From an uncultured Pelagibacteraceae bacterium (GTDB lineage Bacteria > Pseudomonadota > Alphaproteobacteria > Pelagibacterales > Pelagibacteraceae): a stretch of DNA of 52,641 nt. This document shows, in pieces, positions 16,468 through 25,906 of the stretch. The stretch is taken from the NCBI GenBank assembly GCA_902597175.1, contig CACJWN010000003.1, forward strand, positions 1 to 52,641, written 5' to 3'. The notes beneath the pieces were generated by a model. The model saw only the letters and a program-made list of their open reading frames with translations. It did not search any database and had not been told where the DNA came from. A program made the translations under genes and the position numbers. The stretch's first letter is position 1. Every line of letters starts with the position of its first letter.

Positions 16468-17328
16468 AATTACTTTTTCGTAAGGTCTATAGTTTGATGG
16501 CTGGTTAAACATTGAGCTTAAAAGTCCCCTAAGCTCTGCAACTAAATATACTAAGTTTTTTTTATTATAAAATATTGAATTTTTCGAAATTTTTATTATT
16601 AATTTGTATAAAATAACTAAACTTTTTCTTAAGGCATATAAATTACCAAAATGCTTTTTAAAATAATAAATCTTACTCCAATTATAATGCCAGCATCTAG
16701 TAAGTGTAGCATAATGTTGTAAATTTTTATCATGCGAAGAGGAACCAATATGAAAAGTATTAATTTTTTTTGAAATAAATATTTTTTTATTTTTTTTTGT
16801 TAATCTTCTTGCAAAATCATACGCCTCAAAATATAAAAAAAAATTTTCATCAAAGTAATCATTTTTATTGAAATTTTTTTTATTAATTAACCAAGTCAGA
16901 TCAACTAAGTCTACTTGTTCTAATTGATATTCATTTTTTTTAAATTTTGGGTAATTTTTGTAAATTTCATAATTTGAATAGTCTTTATTGCCTATGTCAT
17001 AAGGTGTTATTATTGTAAAATCATCAAATTTTTTTACTAGTTCAGACAATTTTTCTAAACAATTATCTATCAATTTAACATCTGGTTGAGATAAAAAAAT
17101 ATATTGATTTATTGATAAACTAATTCCTAGATTAAATGCTGCAGGATAACCTATATTTTTATCAGGAATAACTACTTTTACATTTTTATATTTAGTTTCT
17201 AATTTTTTTTTTAAATTAAAATCTCTGCTATTTTCTATTATTATTATTTCAAAAGAATTTTTTATTTCTTTTATTCTTTCTTCTAAAAGTGCTGAACTAA
17301 AAAAAGAAGGTATAACAACAGAAATCAT
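16459..17328 (-). CDS. Family 2 glycosyltransferase
   Basis: This 289-residue GT-A fold protein begins with ISVVIPSFF and carries the nucleotide-sugar region NIGYPAAFNLGI (about 58-69). SQPDV (about 80-84) stands where a DxD-type metal motif is expected, with a single Asp. The later DENFFLYFEAYDFARRL resembles the ED-containing acceptor segment of rhamnosyltransferase-like enzymes. It probably adds a sugar to a surface glycan; donor and acceptor are unknown. It follows gap after 12 bases, so it may ride on the glycerol transport transcript. The sequence is Lys-rich and divergent. Confidence 0.75.
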   Translation of the reverse strand: MISVVIPSFFSSALLEERIKEIKNSFEIIIIENSRDFNLKKKLETKYKNVKVVIPDKNIGYPAAFNLGISLSINQYIFLSQPDVKLIDNCLEKLSELVKKFDDFTIITPYDIGNKDYSNYEIYKNYPKFKKNEYQLEQVDLVDLTWLINKKNFNKNDYFDENFFLYFEAYDFARRLTKKNKKIFISKKINTFHIGSSSHDKNLQHYATLTRCWHYNWSKIYYFKKHFGNLYALRKSLVILYKLIIKISKNSIFYNKKNLVYLVAELRGLLSSMFNQPSNYRPYEKVIKN

Positions 17329-17340
17329 GATGTTTTGCTA

Positions 17341-18354
17341 TTAAGAATAACTGATTAAGTTAGATATTTGTATAGCTGTATCGCACATTCTGTTGGAAAA
17401 ACCCCACTCGTTATCGTACCATGATAACACTCTGCTAAACTTACCTTTGATAACTTGCGTTTGAGTTACATCAAATATTGAACTGTGCGGATTATGATTA
17501 AAATCTTTAGATACTAAAGGTTTTTGATTTATATCTAAGAAACCTTTTAGCTCACCCTTTGCAGCATTAATCATAGCTTCATTAATAACATCAGGTGTTA
17601 CATCTTTTTCGGTTACCAACGTAAAGTCGATCAATGAAACATTTGGGGTCGGAACTCTTATAGCTGTACCATCTAATTTACCTTTCAAACTAGGTAGGAC
17701 TAAACTCATAGCCTTAGCTGCGCCTGTTGAAGTGGGTATCATTGCACCCTCAGTAGACCTAGCCCTTCTTAAGTCTTTATGTAATGTATCTAAAAGTTTT
17801 TGATCACCAGTGTAGCTGTGAATAGTAGTCATATATCCATAACTTATCCCGAAGTTTTTTTCTAAAATCATAGCCACAGGTGCTAAACAGTTTGTTGTGC
17901 AAGACCCGTTTGAAATAATATTATGTTCTTTTTTTAACTCTTTGCTATTAACACCTTGTACAATTGTAAAATCAACTTCTTTTCCTGGAGCTGAGATTAT
18001 TACTTTTTTAGCTCCGCCTTTAATATGTTTTTCTGCTGAAGATTTATCTAAAAATATACCAGTGCATTCTAAAACAACATCAGCTCCTACTTTACCCCAA
18101 GGAATATTGGCTGGGTCCTTCTCTGCAAAAACTCTAATTTCCTGATTGCTGATTTTAAAACCATCTTTGGATGTTTGAATATCCTCATTAATAATTCCAT
18201 GGGTGCTGTCATATTTTATTAAATGTGCATTTGTCTCGATAGATCCTAAGTCATTTATTGCAACAACTTGAATTTTACTTTTATAATTTTCTAAAATAGC
18301 TCTTAAAATTAATCTCCCTATTCTTCCAAATCCGTTAATACCGATTTTTACCAT
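17341..18354 (-). CDS. gap: Glyceraldehyde-3-phosphate dehydrogenase
   Basis: This 337-residue enzyme oxidises glyceraldehyde 3-phosphate to 1,3-bisphosphoglycerate. The NAD-binding start VKIGINGFGRIGR, the active-site cysteine C152 in SCTTNC, the catalytic His in IHSYTGDQ and the C-terminal SWYDNEWGFSNRM are all present. Asp35 in the motif AINDLG favours NAD over NADP. A clear Shine-Dalgarno AAGGAG precedes the start. It lies 26 bases after glpU without a visible terminator, so it probably belongs to the glycerol transport operon. Confidence 0.95.
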   Translation of the reverse strand: MVKIGINGFGRIGRLILRAILENYKSKIQVVAINDLGSIETNAHLIKYDSTHGIINEDIQTSKDGFKISNQEIRVFAEKDPANIPWGKVGADVVLECTGIFLDKSSAEKHIKGGAKKVIISAPGKEVDFTIVQGVNSKELKKEHNIISNGSCTTNCLAPVAMILEKNFGISYGYMTTIHSYTGDQKLLDTLHKDLRRARSTEGAMIPTSTGAAKAMSLVLPSLKGKLDGTAIRVPTPNVSLIDFTLVTEKDVTPDVINEAMINAAKGELKGFLDINQKPLVSKDFNHNPHSSIFDVTQTQVIKGKFSRVLSWYDNEWGFSNRMCDTAIQISNLISYS

Positions 18355-18380
18355 TTAATCTCCTTATAAATGAATTTTTT

Positions 18381-18740
18381 TTAGACGTATCTAAATACAA
18401 CAACTGCATAGCCAATGCAAATTATTGTTGCAATCCACAATACACTTCCAACTAGAGCTAACCAAAATAAATGAATGAACGCACTGCCTAATAATGAAAT
18501 AAATAATCTATCGCCTCTAGTTGTGTCTAATCCCAAAATTCCCTTTCTTGGGTTACCTCCTGGTGATTTTTTTTCCCATATAACCATTGCTGTTAAACAT
18601 AAAGCTATGAATATAAAAAATGCAGCTGTCTGCCAGGTCCATGCCATCCAAGTAATAAACTCAAATTCAAAGAAGCCTTTCTCCTTTTCTTTGGCCATAT
18701 CACCCCACGTGGCAGCATTTAAAATATTAAACATCATCAT
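18381..18740 (-). CDS. glpU: Small membrane protein of the glycerol ABC system (DUF2160 type)
   Basis: This 119-residue protein has about three hydrophobic segments (roughly 30-52, 80-97 and 98-115) and a basic loop with KKSPGGNPRKGILGLDTTRGDRLF. That loop and the position directly after the second permease match the DUF2160 protein (GlpU) of rhizobial glycerol transport operons. Its role is not known to me. It starts in an ATGA overlap with glpQ; three ATG codons in a row (MMM) leave the exact start open by up to six bases. Confidence 0.8.
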   Translation of the reverse strand: MMMFNILNAATWGDMAKEKEKGFFEFEFITWMAWTWQTAAFFIFIALCLTAMVIWEKKSPGGNPRKGILGLDTTRGDRLFISLLGSAFIHLFWLALVGSVLWIATIICIGYAVVVFRYV

Positions 18741-19537
18741 ACTCTTCCTAACGCAAATCCTTTAGCTATATAGTTTCTTACGAAATAAATTACGATAGCA
18801 CCAGGAATAATTGTCAAACTTCCTGCGGCAGCAAGTAATCCTAATTCATATCCTGATGTACTGGCGGTTCTTGTCATTGTTGCAGCAATCGGCTTTGCTG
18901 CCACCGCAGTTAATGTTTTTGCTAATAGTAATTCGACCCAAGAAAACATAAAACAGAAAAACATTGTAATACCTATACCTGCAGTGATTGTTGGAATAAA
19001 TATCTTGAAAAAAAATCTCCAAAACGAATAACCATCAACATAAGCTGTTTCATCAAGTTCTTTTGGCACCGAAGACATAAATCCTTCTAAAATCCAAACT
19101 GCTAAAGGAATATTAAACAAACAATGTGATAAAGCTACAGCCACATGTGTATCAAATAAGTTTACTGATGAATAAAATTGAAAAAATGGTAAGGCAAATA
19201 CTGCTGGTGGGGCCATTCTGTTAGTCAATAGCCAGAAAAATAAATGTTTATCCCCCAAAAATTTATATCTAGAAAAAGCGTAAGCTGCAGGTAGTGCAGC
19301 TGCCACTGAAATCACGGTGTTCATCACTACGTAATAAATAGAATTAAGATAACCGGTATACCAAGTGCTGTCGGTAAAAATTTTCTTATAATTATCTAAT
19401 GTAAATTCTTGAGGCCATAATGTGTAAGTGTTTATAATCTCAGTTGTTGTTTTAAATGACATATTAAGTAACCAATAAATTGGAAGCATCAAGAAAATAA
19501 TATAAATAGTAGGAACTACCCACTTAGCTTTCTTCAT
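18737..19537 (-). CDS. glpQ: Glycerol ABC transporter, permease
   Basis: This is a MalG-type permease of 266 residues with six hydrophobic segments. The docking loop EELDETAYVDGYSFWRFFFK-type region (sequence ELDETAYVDGYS about 173-184) carries the EAA-like motif. The RMAPPAVFALPFF and CFMFSWVEL stretches are typical of GlpQ of rhizobial glycerol importers. It overlaps glpP upstream and glpU downstream by 4 bases each. Glycerol as substrate is inferred from the operon and the linked glpK; another polyol is possible. Confidence 0.83.
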   Translation of the reverse strand: MKKAKWVVPTIYIIFLMLPIYWLLNMSFKTTTEIINTYTLWPQEFTLDNYKKIFTDSTWYTGYLNSIYYVVMNTVISVAAALPAAYAFSRYKFLGDKHLFFWLLTNRMAPPAVFALPFFQFYSSVNLFDTHVAVALSHCLFNIPLAVWILEGFMSSVPKELDETAYVDGYSFWRFFFKIFIPTITAGIGITMFFCFMFSWVELLLAKTLTAVAAKPIAATMTRTASTSGYELGLLAAAGSLTIIPGAIVIYFVRNYIAKGFALGRV

Positions 19538-20400
19538 GATTTTTCCTCATTTCTCATCATTAATGTGTAGAATACCCAACAAACTAAAAGTACTATAAAG
19601 AAGTATATTAACGACATTGCTGCAGCTGGTCCTAAATCAAACTGTCCTAATGCCATTTTAACTAAGTCTATAGATAAAAATGCAGTAGCATTGCCTGGAC
19701 CCCCTCCAGTTAAAACGAATGGCTCTGTATAAATCATGAAACTGTCCATAAATCTTAAAAGTATCGCAATCGTTAATACTTTTTTCATTTTAGGTAATTC
19801 AATTTTCGTAAAAATTGCCCAACGACTAGCCCCATCAATTTCTGCCGCTTGATAGTAAGCAGGTTGAATAGATCTTAATCCTGCATAAGACAATAAAACT
19901 ACTAACGATGTCCAATGCCATACATCCATTAGTATAGTTGTGAACCAAGCATCACCAATTTGTTGAGTAAAGTTATAATCAAATCCTAAAGCATTAAGTG
20001 AATGACCTAAGAAACCAATATCTGGTAGTGCAAAAATATTCCACATTGCTCCTACAACGTTCCATGGAATTAAAAGTGGCATGGACATTAAAACTAAACA
20101 AACAGGTACTCCTATTCCCTCTTTGGGCATAGTAAGTGCAATAGCTATTCCTAGTGGAATTTGAATAAATAAAATTATAAACGTAAATAAAAATTGTCTA
20201 CCAAGTGATGCGTGAAATCTTTCGGATAACATGATTTGTTTAAACCATCTTGTGCCTTCCCACATAAAAACATTATTCCCGAAAGTTTCCTGGAAAGCAT
20301 AGTTTACTACTGTCATTAACGGAATAATGGCATTGAAAGCTACCAGCACAAATACTGGTATTACAAAAAACCATGCTTTTTGATTTACTGTTTTATTCAT
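19534..20400 (-). CDS. glpP: Glycerol ABC transporter, permease
   Basis: This is a MalF-type permease of 288 residues with six membrane segments and the docking loop YYQAAEIDGASRWAIFTKI. It pairs with GlpQ to form the channel. FVLTGGGPGNAT after the docking loop is standard for sugar and polyol permeases. It overlaps the glpT stop and the glpQ start by 4 bases each, so the set glpTPQU is tightly coupled. Confidence 0.83.
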   Translation of the reverse strand: MNKTVNQKAWFFVIPVFVLVAFNAIIPLMTVVNYAFQETFGNNVFMWEGTRWFKQIMLSERFHASLGRQFLFTFIILFIQIPLGIAIALTMPKEGIGVPVCLVLMSMPLLIPWNVVGAMWNIFALPDIGFLGHSLNALGFDYNFTQQIGDAWFTTILMDVWHWTSLVVLLSYAGLRSIQPAYYQAAEIDGASRWAIFTKIELPKMKKVLTIAILLRFMDSFMIYTEPFVLTGGGPGNATAFLSIDLVKMALGQFDLGPAAAMSLIYFFIVLLVCWVFYTLMMRNEEKS

Positions 20401-21461
20401 TCAATTATCCAACTATCTCCATATGTATAAGTATATTCTTTTTTAAATTTTAAAAATGCAGATCCTGACGGAATATCTTCATTAGATTTTGCAATAATTT
20501 TGATTTTTCCAGTTTCACTTTCAGTATCTACAATTTTATGCCTTCCAGTATTACTTACTGATAAAACTTTAACTGGAATTCCTTCATTGCTAAAAGATAT
20601 AAATTCAGGTCTCACGCCAACTTCTGTTTTGTTAAAATTACTTTTTTTAATTTGTTGGTGAGTTTCTATTTTTTTTCCATTAACGATCACATCATTTCCT
20701 TTAATTTGACAAGGCAAAACATTCATACCTGGCGAACCAATAAAATATCCAACAAATGTATGCTTTGGTTTTTCAAACAAATCTACTGGTGTTCCTGTTT
20801 GAACAATTTGACCTTCATGCATTACAACTACTTGATCAGCAAATGTTAAAGCCTCTGTTTGATCGTGTGTTACATAAATCATTGTTCTATTAATCTTTTG
20901 ATGAAGTTCTTTAAGTTTAGATCTTAAAATCCATTTTAAATGTGGATCGATTACTGTTAATGGTTCATCAAACATAATAGCATTTACATCTGATCTTACC
21001 AATCCACGCCCTAGTGAAATCTTTTGTTTACCATCTGCAGTTAGACCAGAAGCTCTATTGTTTAATGTTGAAGATAATTCCAACATTTCAGCTATCTCTT
21101 GAACTTTTGCTTTGATTTCTTCCTCTGGAATGTTTCTATTTCTTAAAGGAAAAGCTAAATTATCATACACTGTCATCGTGTCATAAATAACTGGGAATTG
21201 AAAAATCTGTGCGATATTTCTCTCTACAGGACTCAACCCAGAAATAACTTTATCATCAAATAATATATCGCCTTTAGTTGGTGTAATTAGTCCAGAAATA
21301 ATATTTAATAATGTTGTCTTTCCACAACCTGACGGGCCTAATAAAGCATAAGCGCCCCCATCATTCCAATCAATGTCTACTCCTCTGATTGCCCAATCAG
21401 AGTCTGAAGACTGAGTTTTTAAATAACTATGGCTTAAACCTTTTAAAGTAACTTTAGCCAT
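20397..21461 (-). CDS. glpT: Glycerol ABC transporter, ATP-binding protein (degenerate signature)
   Basis: This 354-residue ATPase of the UgpC/MalK group has a C-terminal TOBE domain. Walker A is GPSGCGKT (42-49), Walker B is AIMFDE (161-166) and the switch His is H199 in YVTHDQTEA. The ABC signature is LTADGKQ (140-146) instead of LSGGQQQ, as in the GlpT subunit of rhizobial glycerol importers. It would form a heterodimer with GlpS, giving one good and one degenerate ATP site. It overlaps glpS by 8 bases and glpP by 4. Confidence 0.82.
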   Translation of the reverse strand: MAKVTLKGLSHSYLKTQSSDSDWAIRGVDIDWNDGGAYALLGPSGCGKTTLLNIISGLITPTKGDILFDDKVISGLSPVERNIAQIFQFPVIYDTMTVYDNLAFPLRNRNIPEEEIKAKVQEIAEMLELSSTLNNRASGLTADGKQKISLGRGLVRSDVNAIMFDEPLTVIDPHLKWILRSKLKELHQKINRTMIYVTHDQTEALTFADQVVVMHEGQIVQTGTPVDLFEKPKHTFVGYFIGSPGMNVLPCQIKGNDVIVNGKKIETHQQIKKSNFNKTEVGVRPEFISFSNEGIPVKVLSVSNTGRHKIVDTESETGKIKIIAKSNEDIPSGSAFLKFKKEYTYTYGDSWIIE

Positions 21462-22518
21462 TAGATACTAACCTTTCGTTTTGATCAAAATAAACAAACT
21501 CATCTGTATTCATGTATAAATTCATCTCATCACCAACTTTTTTTTGAAAAACTCCGTTAGACAAAGAAACCCAATTCAAATTTCCGTTTGTAAAGTGGAT
21601 TAAGCTCTCAGAACCACTGATTTCAGAGATTAAAACTTTACCTTTTATCTCAAGTGTATTGTTACCCTCTTTATAAGTGGTAATATTGTGGGGTCTAATT
21701 CCTACTTTATATTCACCGTCTTTGATATTTAATTTAGTCTTCCATTGAATGTCATTTTGTAAAAATGAACACTGCTCTCCTGATTTTTTTATTTTAGCAA
21801 TATTCATTGGTGGATCACTAAAGACTTGGGCTGAAACTAGAGAGTTAGGTTTATTATAAGTATCTAAAGTTTTTCCATATTGAATAATCTTACCTTCCTG
21901 TAACGTTGCAGTATTACCACCTAAGAGTAAAGCTTCTGAGGGTTCTGTGGTTGCATAAACTACAATACAGTCTCTATTTTCAAATAATTTTGGCAATTCT
22001 TCTCTCAGTTCCTCTCTTAATTTAAAATCTAAGTTAGCAAGTGGTTCATCTAAAAGAATTAAATCTGAGTCTTTTACAAGTGCTCTTGCTAAAGCAGTTC
22101 TTTGTTGTTGACCTCCGGAAAGTTCATTTGGTTTTTTATTCAACATTTCAGAGAGTTTAAGTAATTCTGCAACTTTCCCAACTCTTTGTTTTGTTTCATC
22201 TGAACTTACTCCAGTAATTTTTAATGGAGATGCAATGTTGTCATAAACTGTGAAGTTGGGGTAATTAATAAATTGCTGGTAAACCATCGAGACATTTCTT
22301 TTTTGAACTTTCATACCTGTCACATTCTCGTTGTTAAACCATATCTCGCCTGATGTTGGTTTATCTAGGCCAGCCATGATCTGCATTAAAGTAGTCTTTC
22401 CAGCTAAAGTAGAGCCTAAAAGAATGTTAATCGTATTTTTTTGTAATTTTAAATTTGTTTTATAAATATGAGTGTCTAATCCTACTTTTTTCTCGACGTT
22501 TTTTAATTCTAAGCTCAT
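21454..22518 (-). CDS. glpS: Glycerol ABC transporter, ATP-binding protein (no switch histidine)
   Basis: This is the partner ATPase of GlpT, also 354 residues with a TOBE domain. Walker A is GSTLAGKT (35-42), the signature LSGGQ (133-137) is perfect and Walker B is LILLDE (153-158). The switch position reads YATTEP (188-193), so the catalytic histidine is Thr191. GPTLAGKT-like P-loops with a missing histidine are typical of GlpS proteins. It starts 67 bases after glpV, beyond the hairpin at 22538-22565. Confidence 0.82.
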   Translation of the reverse strand: MSLELKNVEKKVGLDTHIYKTNLKLQKNTINILLGSTLAGKTTLMQIMAGLDKPTSGEIWFNNENVTGMKVQKRNVSMVYQQFINYPNFTVYDNIASPLKITGVSSDETKQRVGKVAELLKLSEMLNKKPNELSGGQQQRTALARALVKDSDLILLDEPLANLDFKLREELREELPKLFENRDCIVVYATTEPSEALLLGGNTATLQEGKIIQYGKTLDTYNKPNSLVSAQVFSDPPMNIAKIKKSGEQCSFLQNDIQWKTKLNIKDGEYKVGIRPHNITTYKEGNNTLEIKGKVLISEISGSESLIHFTNGNLNWVSLSNGVFQKKVGDEMNLYMNTDEFVYFDQNERLVSNG

Positions 22519-22537
22519 AATTTTTGAATTTCGTTTT

Positions 22538-22565
22538 AAAAAAAGGGGGCTGTTAAGCCCCCTTT
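22538..22565 (-). terminator. Intergenic hairpin between glpV and glpS (attenuating terminator)
   Basis: On the minus strand AAAGGGGGC (22557-22565) pairs perfectly with GCCCCCTTT (22542-22550) around the loop TTAACA, and a run of seven T (22538-22544) follows. This is a strong intrinsic terminator with a GC-rich stem that stands out in the AT-rich background. Placed between the binding protein and the first ATPase, it should lower expression of the membrane parts relative to GlpV. Confidence 0.88.
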
Positions 22566-22585
22566 AAATTTAGATTTAACCTAAA

Positions 22586-24319
22586 TTAATTCCAAGCTTT
22601 AGAGAATGGAACTGTCTTACCTTTAGGTTTCTCGTTACGTTTTGCTTTTGGCGATCCCGGTTGTTTCAACCAATAATCAGCACCTTTCGGTTTAGCTAAT
22701 CTTGGACCACATCCACCGTATGTATTGTTTGCTTTATCAGCAGCTTCCATACGAGACATAACTAAGTTCATCTCTTCTGCAAGACGATCCATAGCTTGTT
22801 GTGGAGTAAACGCACCTGAGTTTACATCTCCAATTTGTTGCCACCAGATTTGTGCAAGTTTCGGATAATCCGGAACGTTGATACCTGTTGGTGACCACAA
22901 TACTCTATTTTTAGATCTGTAGAATTCTACAAGTCCACCAAGTTTTGGAGCTCTTTGAGTAAAGTGCTTGTGATTAATTGTGCTATCTCTAATGATAGTT
23001 AAACCAACATCGCTTTTCTTAAGATCAACAGTTTTTGATACTACGAACTGAGCGTATAACCAAGCAGCTTTTCTTCTATCAACTGGAGTAGACTTAAATA
23101 AAGTCCATGATCCAGCATCTTGATAACCAAGCTTCATACCTTCATCCCAGTAAGGACCCTTAGGTGATGGTCCCATTCTCCATAAAGGATTCCCGTTGTC
23201 GTCAACTGTTTTGTTTCCAGAACTCTTTGGCGCAACCATCGATGCCGTGAAAGCTGTATACCAGAAAATTTGCTGAGCAACGTTTCCTGATGATAAAGCT
23301 GGCAGAGACTGATAGAAGTCCATCGCTGCAGCACCTGGAGGTGCATAAGCTCTTAACCACTCGTCCCATTTTCTGATTGCATATACGGCAGCAGGACCAT
23401 TTGCAGCCCCACCTCTTGCTACGTCAGCACCAACTGGGTTACAAGAACCTTTTTCCATTCTTATTCCCCACTCATCTACTGGAACTCCGTTAGGTTTACC
23501 AACTGAACCTGCACCAGCCATTGATAACCACGCGTCTGTCATTCTCCATCCTAAGTCTGGAGCTCTCTTACCGTAGTCCATGTGACCGTATACTCTAACA
23601 CCGTCGATATTCTTTACTTCTTTTGTAAAGTATTCAGCGATATCTTCGTAAGCAGACCAGTTTACTGGTACACCTAGATCATATCCGTATTTAGCTTTGA
23701 AACCTTTTTTGATTTCAGGTCTGTCAAACCAGTCTTTTCTAAACCAGTAAAGGTTAGCAAATTGTTGGTCAGGTAATTGATATAAATCACCATCTGGACC
23801 TGTAGTAAATGATTTACCGATGAAATCATCGATATCTAATGTTGGTAAAGTTACATCTTTACCTTCACCTTTCATCCACTTTGTTAAGTTTACTGCTAAC
23901 TGAAGTCTTGAATGCGTACCAATCAAATCAGAGTCATTGATATATGCATCATACAAGTTTCTTCCAGTTTGCATTTGAGTTTGTACAGCTTGTACTACTT
24001 CTCCTTCTCCAAGTAACTGGTGATTAACTTTAATTCCAGTTATCTCTTCAAAAGCTTTTGTTAAAACTTTTGACTCATATTCGTGAGTTGGAATGGTTTC
24101 TGACAATACATTTATTTCCATTCCTTTGAATGGCTTTGCAGCATCATGAAACCAATTGAGTTCTTTCTCTCTTTCTTTTGCAGAAATTGTCGAAAGACTA
24201 AACTCACCATCTGACCATTTCTTAATTGCAGCTCCGTGTCCGTCAGCTACAGCGTTTGAAATAGTTAATAGAGAAATTGAAACAGCAACAGCTAAAATAT
24301 TCTTCAATGTTTTAAACAT
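22586..24319 (-). CDS. glpV: Glycerol ABC transporter, periplasmic binding protein
   Basis: This large solute-binding protein of 577 residues has a Sec signal peptide (cleavage probably after NAVA). Its length, the KWSDGEFSLSTISAKEREKE start and the repeated Trp-rich blocks (PVNWSAYEDIAEYF, WDEWLRAYAPPGAAAMDFY) match GlpV of rhizobial glycerol ABC importers and related family 1 binding proteins. Two cysteines in the mature part (SCNPVGA and GGCGPRL) may form a disulfide. A GAGG ribosome site lies 11 bases before the ATG. Glycerol is inferred from operon content and nearby glpK; binding of another polyol is possible. Confidence 0.84.
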   Translation of the reverse strand: MFKTLKNILAVAVSISLLTISNAVADGHGAAIKKWSDGEFSLSTISAKEREKELNWFHDAAKPFKGMEINVLSETIPTHEYESKVLTKAFEEITGIKVNHQLLGEGEVVQAVQTQMQTGRNLYDAYINDSDLIGTHSRLQLAVNLTKWMKGEGKDVTLPTLDIDDFIGKSFTTGPDGDLYQLPDQQFANLYWFRKDWFDRPEIKKGFKAKYGYDLGVPVNWSAYEDIAEYFTKEVKNIDGVRVYGHMDYGKRAPDLGWRMTDAWLSMAGAGSVGKPNGVPVDEWGIRMEKGSCNPVGADVARGGAANGPAAVYAIRKWDEWLRAYAPPGAAAMDFYQSLPALSSGNVAQQIFWYTAFTASMVAPKSSGNKTVDDNGNPLWRMGPSPKGPYWDEGMKLGYQDAGSWTLFKSTPVDRRKAAWLYAQFVVSKTVDLKKSDVGLTIIRDSTINHKHFTQRAPKLGGLVEFYRSKNRVLWSPTGINVPDYPKLAQIWWQQIGDVNSGAFTPQQAMDRLAEEMNLVMSRMEAADKANNTYGGCGPRLAKPKGADYWLKQPGSPKAKRNEKPKGKTVPFSKAWN

Positions 24320-24424
24320 AGATTATTTCCCTCGTTGTTGTTGTTTAAAGATTGTGTATTCAACCAAAATAAAAGTGAAAAGTACAGCGCAGAAAGTTTA
24401 AAAATTACAACTTTAAGGTGTGTA

Positions 24425-25906
24425 TTAATTTATTAAGGCTCTCTTCACAGCTTTTTCCCAGCCGTTAATTAGAATTGTTCTAGATTTATTTTTCATTTTT
24501 GGTGAGAATTTTTTATCTAAATTCCAATTTTTAGAAATATCTTTTAATGATTTATATATCCCTATACGTAAACCAGCCATAAAGGCTGCTCCTAAAGCTG
24601 TAGTTTCTTGCACTTTAGGTCTTAATACTTTTACATTTACTATGTCTGATAAAAATTGTGAAAACCAATTATTCATTACCATCCCACCATCAACTTTTAC
24701 AATTTTAGGTCTTAAACCGTCATGTTTCATAGCTTCAAAAAGATCATGAGTTTGATAAGCAACTGCTTCGATCGTAGCTCTGACTATTTCTTTAGGACTT
24801 GTATCTCTAGTAATACCGCTTAAAACTCCTCTAGCGTTAGCTTCCCAATACGGAGCTCCTAATCCAGTGAATGCTGGAACTAAATAAATATCATTGTTGT
24901 TTTGAAGTGATTTAACTATTTTTTCTGTTTCAGGTGCTTTCTTAAAAAATTTCATTCGATCTCTTAACCATTGCACACCAGCACCAGCTATAAAAATAGA
25001 TCCCTCCATTGCATATGTTGTCTTTCCATTAATTCTGTAAGCAATAGTTGTTAATAGTCTGTTTTTTGAGTAAATTTTTTTAGAACCGGTATTTAATAAT
25101 ACAAAAGCTCCAGTTCCGTAAGTGCTTTTTAATGAGCCAGGTTCAAAACAACATTGGCCAATAGTTGCTGATTGTTGATCACCTACTACTCCATTAATTG
25201 GAATTGGTTTACCAGTTACAGAAGGATGAGTTTGACCGTAATCATCTGCACAATCTTTCACTTCTGGTAAAATATGTTTTTTAATTTTAAGGAGATTTAA
25301 TATTGTATCATCCCATTTATTTGAGGAAATATTATATATCATTGTTCTACTTGCATTTGTTGCATCTGTTGCATGAACTTTTCCCTTTGTAAGTCTCCAA
25401 ATTAAAAAGCTGTCAATTGTTCCAAATAACAACTGTTTCTTACTCATTAACTGACGTGCTTTAGGGACATTGTCTAAAATCCATTTAATTTTTGTTCCGG
25501 AAAAATATGAGTCAATTAAAAGGCCTGTTTTATTAAAAACCATCGTATCCTTGTTTTGCTTTCTCAGCTTTTTACAAAATTCTTCAGTCCTTCTGTCTTG
25601 CCAAACAATAGCTTTATAAACAGGTTTCCCAGTTTTTTTATCCCATAGAACAGTGGTCTCTCTTTGATTAGTGATACCGATACTTAAAATTTTACCTTTT
25701 AAGCGTTTAGCTTTTTGTATTACATCTTTTAAAGTTTTTATTGTTGTTTTCCAAATTTCATCCGGATTATGCTCAACCCATCCACTTTTTGGAAAATATT
25801 GTGTAAATTCTTTTTGTGAAGAAAAAATTGGTTTTCCTTTTAAATCAAATAAAATAGATCTATTGGATGTTGTTCCTGCGTCAATTGAAATTATAAATTT
25901 CTTCAT
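24425..25906 (-). CDS. glpK: Glycerol kinase
   Basis: This FGGY-family kinase of 493 residues phosphorylates glycerol to sn-glycerol 3-phosphate with ATP. The N-terminal ISIDAGTTSNRSILFD, the ITNQRETTVLWD block with the substrate Arg-Glu, the VWQDRRT segment, GDQQSATIGQ and the DGGMVMNNWF ATP motif are present. The frame extends to 25921, but the ATG at 25906 gives the normal N-terminus and overlaps the gpsA stop as ATGA. It ends about 105 bases before the glpV transporter operon on the same strand. Confidence 0.94.
   Translation of the reverse strand: MKKFIISIDAGTTSNRSILFDLKGKPIFSSQKEFTQYFPKSGWVEHNPDEIWKTTIKTLKDVIQKAKRLKGKILSIGITNQRETTVLWDKKTGKPVYKAIVWQDRRTEEFCKKLRKQNKDTMVFNKTGLLIDSYFSGTKIKWILDNVPKARQLMSKKQLLFGTIDSFLIWRLTKGKVHATDATNASRTMIYNISSNKWDDTILNLLKIKKHILPEVKDCADDYGQTHPSVTGKPIPINGVVGDQQSATIGQCCFEPGSLKSTYGTGAFVLLNTGSKKIYSKNRLLTTIAYRINGKTTYAMEGSIFIAGAGVQWLRDRMKFFKKAPETEKIVKSLQNNNDIYLVPAFTGLGAPYWEANARGVLSGITRDTSPKEIVRATIEAVAYQTHDLFEAMKHDGLRPKIVKVDGGMVMNNWFSQFLSDIVNVKVLRPKVQETTALGAAFMAGLRIGIYKSLKDISKNWNLDKKFSPKMKNKSRTILINGWEKAVKRALIN

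Noticed and set aside
24320-24424. Terminator or operator in the 105-base gap before glpV
   Set aside because: A 6-base inverted repeat (AAAGTT/AACTTT) is present but has no T-run and is within chance for this composition. No convincing -35/-10 pair was found.
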